Shown here: positions 12,001 to 24,000 of the stretch, one piece after another
Position numbering within the stretch: the stretch's first letter is position 1
Layout of the letters: every line of letters starts with the position of its first letter
Source of the DNA: Aurelia coerulea
Taxonomy: Eukaryota > Cnidaria > Scyphozoa > Semaeostomeae > Ulmaridae
Direction: 5' to 3'
Length of the DNA stretch: 64,000 bases
NCBI GenBank assembly: GCA_039566865.1
Contig: CM076961.1
Span: 4,037,501 to 4,101,500, forward strand
Program-made: the position numbers and the translations under genes
The notes under the pieces: model-generated
What the model saw: the letters and a program-made list of their open reading frames with translations, nothing else
What the model was told of the DNA's origin: nothing
Databases searched by the model: none

Positions 12001-15000
12001 AAAATCACAACTTTTGTTTTTGATTGAAAAGAGAGGTTGATAATGTTCATGAGTGTGCTATTAATGCGAACTCAATGTTTTAATTATATTTGAGTCAAAT
12101 TTTAGAACCCAATTTTAGAACCTCTTTCTTTGTTTTGTTTTTATGAAATCACAATAAAATGACTACATGACTTTTTTGTCAAGTCATCTTATAAATTTTT
12201 GTGTGTTTTATTGAGGAAAAGTTACATCTAAAAATACATTTTATCACAAAAATTCTTGGAGGCACCTGCAAAGGACCATATTTTTTGTACCACCTTCTAG
12301 TTCCATGCCTAGAAAAAGTTCGAGCACCTCACATAATAGTTTGATGTTTTTGTTCACAAAGCCCAGGCAGGGCCAGAGATTCATATTTTACTGACTTTAC
12401 TTGACCTGACCAATAAATAATTTGGCCCATCTGTGTTGAACAGTTCAATCTGCTCCCCAAAATCCCGTTAAAAAGATAGGCTCTGATCTGATGAAGCGAA
12501 GATTTGCGATAAAAGATTTACAGTTTTCAAATCGAGAACACGCCCACTAATTTAGGCCCAAATTTAGCAGAGACGTTTGATTTGTTCAAACAGGTTTGCA
12601 AACTTACCCATCATCAGGATGTGTATATGTTCTTTGTCCTAAATATCTTGCCAACCTTCTCTGATACATCCTCGATCCTTTGAGACGTTGAGTGTTGTCA
12701 CAAAGCCATCTTTTGCTTTGCAGAGCGTCCCAATCCAGCTCAGTCAGCTAAACTTCCTTCTTCATGTGTTCAAATATTCAAAATTGCAACCGCCAAAGTT
12801 TGGCTGCGCACGTGCGCAATACGCAGCACCTCCGCAGCGAGCTCTGTGTGAGGCATTTCGCAGCGGCATCCTGTTTCTTGTCCAAAACCACCATCGCGAA
12901 AACATTTCCCGACGGTAAAAGTTTCTTCCGAAGCTCGCTGTCTGGATTGAAAAAACCCTTACCGTAAAGCTCTATTGAGCCTGCCTTAAGTGTATTTTTA
13001 ATGAACATGAAGGCTTTCTGCATCTTCTTGTATTTGAAATAAGGAGGCTTCATAGAAAGAGGGAACTAAAATAGAGCTTTTGGTGAAAAAGGTATACATT
13101 TTTAACAATTTTGCTCATTTCATACAAACCATGTACAAACTGATCCTTCTTTAATGGAAAATCTTCCAAAAATAACCCTTGGAAAGAGAATTTTGGACCC
13201 AAAACACCTCCATGGATGGCACCCATTATACACTCAACCCCCTGGGTTTTTATTCCTTTCTAAAAGTGTGCACGATTTGAAATGTTATCATCATAGGTGT
13301 AGGAGACAGGGGGGCTGCCAACGTCGAAAATTTTTGCAAAAATCAGCCATAATCGGGCAGAAACCTGCGTTAAGTCGGGCAAAATTTTCTTAAACAATGG
13401 ATTTTTATTGGGCAGCCCCCCAAATTTTATCTCCCCCTACGCCGATGGTTATCATAAACCACCAGATTGAACGATCTGATAAATAAGATTGAAATCATAC
13501 GGGATTTTAACATGTTGATGATCGAGTTTGTGATTATATTCCTTCCTGAAAGCGCATGCGATTTTAATGTCCTCACGATAACACAACGATTTCCAGACCT
13601 TACAAATCGGATTGGAATCGTTTAGGATTTTAAATTGTTGCTGATCAGAGTTGTGATTGCATTCCTTTCTAAAGCACACGTGATTTTGATGTTCTCATAA
13701 TCCAAGACAGATTTATTGACCTTTAAAATCAGATTGGAATCGCTTGTGATTTTCAAAGTTTTGGATCAGACATGTGATCTTTATCCTAGAATCGCACATG
13801 ATTTTGTTGGTATTTGAATTGTTGAACAATTGTGCACAGCTTGTACATAAAGACAATCGGACGCTTGTACATACGATTGAAGAATCGCAAATCTTATTTG
13901 CTGCTGTTAAAAATCATAGAAGGATCGTAATGGGATTTTGTACAGCTGAAATACGATTTGTGATTCTCAATAGTAAAATCACTATGGTGCGATTATAAGG
14001 TATGTCCAATACCATGGGTCTTGTAAAATCATGTACGATTTCACACCTGATTTCGAATTTCTGTAAAATCCAAATGTGGGTTTTGGGCTCATTTCTACCT
14101 GTGAGTGACATGCCTCATCAACATCAATAAGACTTTTTTCTCTCTGGTCTTGTGATTTCAAAAAGGTGCCCTCTATGCTTTTCCAAAGAGCGACAAATAG
14201 AAACCTACACAAATTCAAATACAATCATACAAGAGTATTATCCATTTCCCAAAATGAGCATATGAGCCTTGGGGTGGCAGCCTCCCAAGCCAATGTTTGG
14301 AAAATGTGCAGAAATATGCCTGGCATTTGGGCAAAAGATTTCCCAAAGTAAGGCAGAATTAATGGCCTTGGTTTCAGGCAGACCCCTGAATATTATCTTC
14401 CCATGATACGAATGTGTCTCCACCACATGATGATAACATGCCATAGCTGCTAAACGCTTGCGCTCAAACTTCCAAGTAAACTTCAAATGGCAAACTCATT
14501 TGTTTTTACCTTTGTTTGCAACAATATTTTTCACGGTAAGATCTTGTCAACTTTGATCAATATTTTTCACTGTAAAATCTTGTTAACTTAACTTTGATAG
14601 ACTTTGATCAATGTAAACTTATCTTATTCAACATGTTCCCCTTGCAAAGCTTGTTTGGCTCGTTTTGCTAAAAGCGCAAGGGTCTGTGTTGCAGTTGGTC
14701 CATGCTACTACCGGGTAAAAACCCTGAAAACGATAAAAAAACATTGATCAAATTTTCTAAAGAATCGACATGAATGGACAAAGAGAAAACTTGTTCGTGG
14801 TGATTTGGGATTTTCAGAAATCGACTAAGATACAATTAATTGGTAATATTAATCAATTTCTAAATCCCAAATCACCATGGACAAGTTTTCTCTTTGTCCA
14901 TTCATGTCGATTCTTTAGAAAATTTGATTGATGTTTTTAGATCATTTTCAGGGTTTTTGAAAAAGAAACTTTTAAGAAGCTTACATCTAGCTCTAAAAAC

Positions 15001-18000
15001 TGAAAGCAGAAAAATTTGCAAAATCCTAGAATCTAATTAAGGCTTTTTGCTAAAGATTAAGTCATGAATTTTCAAAATCGGTCCAGTGTATGATTTATTG
15101 TGGCCTGCCGAACATGCATAGTTTATTTTGGTGCACTCGGTATTTTTCCACTATTTTTCCTGGTCTCCCCAGGGCCTGTTCATATGGAGAAAATTTTCCC
15201 TGCATTTTCCCCTTTCACCTGGAAACTCGCTCAGCTGAGGTAATATTCTGTGACCTTTCATATGAGAAAAGTTTCTCCGGCAAGGCTGGGAATTAAAACA
15301 GTAGTGCTTGGTCTCTGACGCCAAAGGATTCAAAAGGATTAATGACAAGCAAAAGAAGTTTCCCCACCTAGCTGCGAAAATGTGTTCATATGGGAAAATA
15401 TTTCCTTGGCTAGGCGGGATCCCGGTAGAGTTCAACCAAGATCTCGGCTAGCCGGGGAAATGTTTTCTCATGTGAACGCTTGTTCTATTTTGTGTGGTAA
15501 CGCTATGTGAGGCGGGATCTCTGCTGAGCGATTTTCCCGGTGAAATGGGAACATGCCAGGGAAACTTTCTCCATATGAACAGGCCCTTAGAGCCTCCCTA
15601 CCCTAGTATACTTTTGGCTTGGAAACTTTATGCAATATACACCCTAGAATGAATGTATATGTGTGCTCATTGACCTAGCAATTATCCATTCTTGATCATT
15701 AGTTTGCTCGAAACCAATTGATTTTAAAGAATGAGACTTCAAGCTGAAATGGAAATTTGGAAAGGGAACAGGTCTGCTTCCTGCAATAATTGTGTCTGTA
15801 GTGATAAAGTAAATATGGCCAGTATACTGAAATCCCTACTTTCTTTTGAATAATTTAGAATAATAGCCCTGAAGAAGTCCTGCATGGCAGGATGAAATAT
15901 TGGCAAAAAATAATTCATCACATTTGCTGTTGTTTTTTGTCACATTGCAGTGTTTCTGCCTTTAAATTTATTTCTTTTGAATCTTGCATTTTCCTTTATA
16001 GCCAGTGAAGATTTAGGAAAGTTCTTTGCCACTGCCAAAGATGGAAGAGTCAGAAGCATGAAAATTGTCATCAAGGATGGTATGTTCAAATTAGTTGATA
16101 GCAATATGTTCCTTTTTCTTGAACAAAATTCTGTCTTTGATACTTTGTTTCCTTATCATGCATATTTCACTCAAGATAACATCTCATCAATTTTTTAAAT
16201 TGTTTTAGAGCAATTGGAACTTGGTGAATCAAAACCCCCACAAGGCTCATATGAAGATGGTATCCTTTTATCATGTTGAGACAGTTTTTGGAACAGAAGT
16301 GATAATGGAATATAAATTGTTTCAATGCTAGAGAGATTTTCTTTATATTTTATAGAGTTTAAGCATTCTTAGAATTGCTTCAAATTTATAGTACAATTTA
16401 GTGGTACTATAGAGCAGTGGGAGACACTTTTACACTCTTCACAAATTGAATAATGTACTCAATTTGTGAAGAGTGTACAGTAAGTGTACCCCTGCTATTG
16501 TGAAAATGTATTTGCTGTGATTCCTCCACTAAATTGTACTCAACATATATTTGAAGCAATTCTAAGAATGCATAAACTCTATAGAATATAAAGAAATCTC
16601 TCCAGCACTGAAAGAATTTATATTCCATTGAAAAATATGCAAGGTAGGTTACACATTACCCAACTTGCCAATTACTGTACTCTACAAAACACTTCAAGGG
16701 TGATATCACTGGACTACATTATGACTACCCCATGCCAAAACCAAAAGAATAACTGTCCTTGCAGGAAAAATATCTCCAGCAAGCAAGAATTTTTCCTTTC
16801 TAAGTATTTTATAAATTGAAGAGATATCTGAAGAACTCTTGAGGCAGAAACAGGGCATTTTCAGGATGTATCCGGGCAATCCTGCCTCATGGTATGGGAA
16901 AGTAGAGGCTAATTGATGATGATCAAAAGTGGATGTGATTGTGCTGCAGCCAGCAAGGGCAAACTTTGTGAAGCAAAATATTTAGGTTTCTGAGGAGACA
17001 AAGCAATTTGCCTATAACAAGAATAGATTTAACACCTCTGAGTGCACTCAATCAATCATAATAAACAGAGAGAGCAAAACATTATGGTTGGCTGCATAGA
17101 GGGTGTGATATCTATTCTTGATAATGAGGTTGCCAAATCTTTCCCTTACCCTCTCTAACCCTTAACCCATGACACAAAACATCACAATATTGAAACCTGG
17201 TCCACTAAAGTGCAGACTAGCCATTGTCAGTTTATCAGAATCTGAAAATGGTTTGAGAATTTGTAGGCTTTCAAACCTCCATGCTGTATTTTTTTTACTC
17301 ATTCACTATTTGCTATTATTTATTGTAAATTCCTTAACAACATCTAGATTATGAGAGCTGTGTTTTGCCATTTCTTGTTGACAAAGAACCATCATATGTA
17401 CTATATAGACTGGACACAAAGAACAATCAAGGCTATCAATGGCTGTTTATTGCATATTCACCAGACTTTGCAAAGGTAATGTTAATTTATTCACTGACAT
17501 TGTAAGCTCATCTTCCACTCACCAAGCATAAATGATGCAAAACTTGGAAGGGGCTGTACAAGATTTTTGTAAACAATCGGAAAGTATGGCACAGCCCGTG
17601 CATGTGACTAAAGCCTTGGGTTTTTAATGGCTGCCAGTTTCATCGCAGCTTCTGTGTAAGTTTCATTGCAATATTTTCTTGTCAATGTCTATGAAATGTG
17701 CTGTAACTTTTGATATCTATTAAAACTTTCAAATATTCAGCGTTAGAAAAATAGAACCAATCCTCCACCAAAGCTTCGATCAGCAAGATTGTCGCAGATG
17801 CTTTGGATTATTATTCTCTCTGTGCAAAATCGTCATTAGCTAATTATGCTACATTCAATTATTTGACGTACAGAGCCTTGGAGAGAGGACGGGTCATACA
17901 GCCCCTTGCAAACCTTTTTCATATTTTGATTCATGAATACGGGTACTGTGTAAAGCTCCCTGCTGTATATACAGTACCATTTAAACTCTGCTATGCAAAA

Positions 18001-21000
18001 ATTGATAGTGCATGCAAGAGAAGCTACTTTTCTTGGTGGCCAGATTATCCTCTCATTTCAAGAGATATTTACGAAATTTGAACTGAATACAATCCTGCTG
18101 TGACGAAATTTGTTCTCACAGTATTGTTTGTGAAGTTATTGAAAATTTAATCGTTCTTCTGCTTTAAAAAACTACAGTTTTTCATTGGTCGTAAATTCTG
18201 ATCAGTCTTGCAGTTTTATCCAAAAAATGTTTCGTTTGTTTCAGTTTCAGTTTATTCATTTTAAAGTTTACAACACAAATACAAACAACAACAAACAATA
18301 AATACAAACAACAACAAATAACTTAAGCTATGAATATAATACATGAAATAACATTTTATATGCAATGGGAGGATGAAAAACAACAGTAGATATTTGCATG
18401 ATAGGAATTTCTTTAAAGGAGGGGCTTTCTCAGTAGGTAAACTAATCGAGGAGAGAGCACCCCCTATATTTGGTTACTTTTATTAATATTCAGTAGATAA
18501 AGGTGTCCATTGCATAAAGGAGATTGTGAAAGGTAATTCAAAGGATAATGTAGAGGTTCAAGAGGAGACAATCTACTTTTGATAGTTTGCAGTAAAAAAT
18601 GGGCTTTCACTTTTTGCCGAAAATTTGGACAGATTTGATTCTTTGTTGTGTAATTTCTTCACTACGTTGTTCATATTTTCCGGTTTTAGGTACCCCTAAA
18701 AATCCAGCTCCCTCCAAAACCGCACTGGTAGTATTTTGTTCGCTTGTTTATTTCAGGTAAGGGACAAGATGATGTATGCTGGGACAAGAGCAACTTTGAA
18801 GATGGAATTTGGCAATGGACATATCAGTGATGAAATTTTTGCCACCGTACAAGTAGGTTATTTCTTAGATTCTTCAAAGCCATATTCATGGATATTAAGC
18901 AATCATTACAAGTATGGAACGGAAGCATTTTTCCATCCCAGTGCCCTTTTGGCTTCTGATTCGTATCAATTTGCATATCTTCAGGGATGATAAAACAGTG
19001 CAGTAATGATACAAGAATTTTACGCCAGCTAACTATCATCTAGCATTTGAGCAACATGAACGTCTACCAGGTTGGTTAGAAAGACTGCATGCCATTTAAA
19101 ACGCAAAGATCCAAGCAACTATCTGATTGAATAGTCAACATTCATTTATTTTTAGATTTTTTCCTGGCTGTAATTGATCACTCCGTTCAGATTCTACAAG
19201 GGATTTTTTCGAGAAAGTTACTTCGACAAACCTTCGAAAATGTTCTAAAATCACGACCAAATTTCCCTGACACTTCTTTGTGCAATCTTCTTGGGAAGAT
19301 GAAAAAGCCCCCCTGGTATAAAAAACTTATTCAGGGGGATAAAATCCTTTGAAGAGGACAAAATGTATACTATTACATGTCATTGTTGTAAGGAAGGAAA
19401 CTGAGGAAATTTTGATCGTCGTTTTCATTCGCTTTTGCAGGTTTTTGAATGGGGCTTTCTGCATAAAATCTCCCATATCTTCGGGAAGGAGTGACCGATT
19501 AAAGTCAGGAAAATGTCTAAACCTAATTGAATATATCAGCTGTGAAACAAGATAGTTTTCAATATTATTGCTTCGATATTCACGGAGCAGTATTTTTTCA
19601 AACGTTACGCATTTTTTACACACCCGGTATGATCTTAACAAAAGGAGGGGAAAAGGAAGACGAGATGAGCCTTACAAGGTAGGGGAAAAGGAAGACGAGA
19701 TGAGCCTTACAAGGTAGGGGAAAAGGAAGACGAGATGAGCCTTACAAGGTAGGGCAAATGGAAGACGAGATGAGCCTTACAAGGTAGGGCAAATGGAAGA
19801 CGAGATGAGCCTTACAAGGTAGGGGAAAAGGAAGACGAGATGAGCCTTACAAGGTAGGGGAAAAGGAAGACGAGATGAGCCTTACAAGGTAGGGGAAAAG
19901 GAAGACGAGATGAGCCTTACAAGGTAGGGGAAAAGGAAGACGAGATGAGCCTTACAAGGTAGCGAGACAGATGGTGCAACGGGTCTATATTTTTCATTTG
20001 ATCTCTGATGCTCTCCATCGCTGTTTTGCAACTGCAAATTAGACTTCAGAATTGTAAAAAATGAACAAACCAAATGATAAATTCCAGTGAATTGCTAAAT
20101 TTCTCCAGAGCAATACCCATAATTCTGCAAAAATGGCTGAAACTAATACAGACTCTTAGTTCTTCAATTTTTTAATAATTTACCCCCAAAAAGGCACATC
20201 CCCATGCCCCTCAAAGATAGTAAGATACCCCGCGAGTATCTTCAGCTTACAGTAAGTCCCCGCATTTAAGACATGGACATAGGACATATAAGAAACTGCA
20301 GCCTGCCTTCATAGAAAGTCTTTTCTCCTTTATAAGAAACTAGACAGCTTGTTTTTTGCAATTTCTTACAAATGGTTAAAGCTGTGAAACAGGATTTAAT
20401 GCAATATCAAGTTTGTTTTTCAATCACTCAGATTTGATATTAAAACACATGAAATAATGCATCATTATTTAGAAATTTAGACCTGTACTGCTTTAGACCT
20501 TTGCAAGCATTCAAAATGGTTCAAAACTTTTGAAAATGCTATTTAACAGATGAAAGCTGGCATATAAAAGGGAAGTTTCTTATTGGACATATAAGAAATC
20601 TGCCAGCCTCTTGTACAGATATTTTCTTACATATAAGAAACTAAACAGCCTGATTCAAAATGGTGAGTTTCTTATATGCGGGGACTTACTGTATTTCTCG
20701 AATGTTTCACTCAGATAACTTTTTAATTCTTCAGTCAGATGCAACACTAGACGGCTATCGAAAGCACATCGAATCAAAGAATGCTGACAAACCTCTTTCT
20801 TTCGCTGAGATGGAGCTTGAGGAAATAAAGAAAAAAGAGGTAAGCCATTTAAGGAGGCATTGTCACCCAGGGTCCTTTGCGGACACGCTGCAATTTTGTA
20901 CTTTCCGAAAATCAATTTGAGCCTGAGCGGAAAATATAGATCGACGCTTCAATAGTTAAACAAACAAACAAACAAACAAACAAACAAACAAACAAACAAA

Positions 21001-24000
21001 CAAACAAACAGAGACTTCAGTTTAAAGATAATGTGTCCATGTAAGTACAGCTGCGTATACACTCTTGTCAAAATTTGCTGACGAAGAGCCTCGAAGAGTG
21101 CACTGTGATTAGTAGAATTTAACTGATCGCAAAACTAGAATTTAAATTTTACAACAAGGCTGCCTGCTGTGAGACTTCGGGTTCAGCTCTGGAATCGCAA
21201 CCGCAAGTAAGTCATCAGTCTGCTTATATAAGAGCTGGCTATCTTTTATCGAATTCCGATAAATGATCACATGAAATATCACGTGAAAATAGCAAATTCG
21301 CTGTACTTACATGGACACATTACCTTTAAGTACTGCAGTGTACAGCAGATCCATATTTCCGCTTCGGCCAAATATGATTTTCAGACAGTCTGAAATTGCA
21401 GCGTGCCTGCAAAGGACCCTGGGTGGCAATGGCTCTTTAACAGCGAGTAATACTGTCGAAGGGGCGATTTCACCAAACTGTAAGCGAAGGTGTAATCTCT
21501 ATTTGGAACATGTTCATCGTTTCTGCATTTAATTCGTTGGGTGGGGTGAATCCATTATTTAACGATTGTTCAAAATCTGTTAGCCGCAGTAGCTGTGTTT
21601 AGCCCCCTCTCTATTAACCCCCTCTCTGGTAGGCCCCTCACTTCAAAGCCAGAATGTTTAAATATGCTCCCTCTTTATCAAGTCGGCCATTTATGTCACA
21701 TGTGAGATTATACCAAAGATTTTCTTTCATTTAAAGTTAAAACAAATTTGAGTTTTAATCTTTTAAGGTTTGGGATTAAAGCTGTGTTAAATTTATTTAT
21801 TATATGGCGTTCGAAAATACGGCTCCTCGGACCGGCAACGCAGCAATTCGATTGGTTCTTGATCGGTCCGTAAAAGCCGTATTTTTCGTTCGAACCCGTA
21901 TTGGACCGGGCGTTGCCTTAAAAATCAACAACAAGGGAGGAGCTTCTTGTGTAGGCTTAGGCCGCAAGAAGTGTCAGCCAAAGTTTAGCTTATTCATCGA
22001 AGATTTCTTTTCTGTAAACTTTGAAGACGAACTTGCAACTATACACGAAGAAAATTCCAATGTAGTTAACGTCGCAACGAGCAACTACAGTGATGAACAG
22101 GATCAAAGACATAACAGAAAAGTACGATACTATAAAAAACGTTCTCAAAAGGTTCTGCCATATAATAAAGCCTTTATTAAACAATTACTCGATCCATGCT
22201 GGAAAATATTTGGACCTTAGTTCATTGTACGGACCTCACTGCGTTCGGTCCGTACGTCAAACTGCGATCCAAATATTTTCCAGCATGGACCTCGTAATCG
22301 TTTAATAACCGCATAGTATTTGTTGATTTTGCAATATAAGAGATAGACTTATGACGATGAGTCCCTTGTATCCCTGCGATACCTTGCTCACAGGGACTCA
22401 TAATGAAACAGTTAAAAACCTGACCCTATCTTCTGCATTCGATTGATCGAATCTGGATCGAACGACTGCTTCGGCTCTGTTCAACGGTCACTCCTCAGAA
22501 AGGAAATGCGATAGAAACCACGGTAAGCAGACACTTAATCAACAAAACTTGGTATTCATCTGAAGAAGAAAGTTCACTTTACCTGGTGAGTGCAAAATAA
22601 GTCTTTTAATGCTGCAATTTAAGACCAAAACATATCAGAGAAATCTTCAAGTACCTGCCGCAGCAACTTACTTCAAATTTAGTAAGCTGCGTCAATCGAA
22701 TTGAAGGTTCGAAACTGATTGTTCTTTGCCAAATCTCGCAATCTGATTGGTATGCTAGGAATCCCAGCATATTAGGCCTAAATGACAGAGCGGAAACGAT
22801 GCGCGCCTGCGCACTAATGTTGCCTAAATCGAAGGATGGAAGGCAAAAACTCACGCCGTCGAAATTCTGATCGAGCAGTGAAAATGAAATGTTTTCGATC
22901 GTAAAATGCTTCTTTGCGGCAGTTCATAGAGGGAAAATATTGATTACATGGTACACATCTTGTTCAGTTTTCTTTTGTCTTTCTGTTAAAGGTAAAAACA
23001 TTTATGTAAGCGGAATATATTTCTGTCAAAATAGCTCAATGAAATTGCAAGTGAAAGCTAGGACTGGCAACTTCTCAAGTGTCGCCCCTATGAAAGTCCC
23101 AAACATAAGGCCGTTTCTTAACACATAAGGGATTTTATGCTTTTAATCTAAGAGGTGGGGATGCCTCCACCATATATCAAGAGTTCTCGTGAATCCAAGG
23201 TTGTTCTTGCTCGCAACACCGAAAGAAAGTCGAGGTTTGATTAATTTCGAAAATTTTCAACGCCCTCGAAATTTCACAACAGTGTTGATTCACGGCAGGG
23301 ACCTTATTTGGTGGAAATTGCTTGAAATCACTTACCAATGAATGAATTCTTGTTAAAACCAGTTGCAAAATTTGTGTATCCTCCAAATACAAGAATTTTA
23401 GTCACAAATTGACAATTATTTGTGATGAATACCGGCAATGTTTCAAATAAATCCAGAAGTCTTGCCTAAAATGGGCTCCTTCCATGTTTCTAGTCGCTGG
23501 AAATGCTTCAAGTCATCACTGAAACTCGACTGACGCGTAAAAGATATACTCTGAGTATTTAAAAATCAAAGGCATGCCTTTTCTAGAAAAAAATAAGCTT
23601 CTCCACAACTTCTTCTTGCCAAAACAATGCCAAAAAAGTTATAAGAATTTCGAAAGGAGAACATGCTATTTCTCTGACGCGACAGTGTATTCGAATTTCG
23701 AATAACAGAGGGGCAAATATAAAGTTTTACAAAGGTTTCATCATAATTTTGAAAAATATTTTTCAAAGAAGCCAAATAGACAAATATTTTCGAAATCCAA
23801 GATCAGGAGGGAAATTGATTTTCATCCATACACGTACTTTTTCATAAGAAATTGCCCATGGTATAAGAAACTCAACTCTCGGAGCGCCAAAAAATTAAGA
23901 AACTGAAGTACTGGGAAAATATACTATTTATTTTGATGAAGGTAATCCTTGACATATTTTTTAATTACTTTCCTTTGTTTCCTATATCATATTACTCGTA

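Larger units (their letters stand above)
9201..14103. mobile_element. Probable 4.9-kb hAT-like element with subterminal motif arrays (twinfilin intron 1)
   Basis: The ends are imperfect inverted repeats: CACAGGTAAAAAAGACCC at the left and, reverse-complemented, CACAGGTAGAAATGAGCCC at the right. Just inside each end (about 9230-9700 and 13480-14060) are dense arrays of AATCGCAYRTGATTTT-type motifs found nowhere else in the window. Such subterminal arrays are where transposases bind in hAT-like elements (family knowledge). Flanks TAAGTCA / TGAGTGA could be a decayed target duplication. No transposase frame was recognised. Confidence 0.5.

Noticed and set aside
17803..18081. 92-codon plus-strand frame in twinfilin intron 4
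   Set aside because: No recognisable motif, no upstream signals, length within chance for this much sequence.
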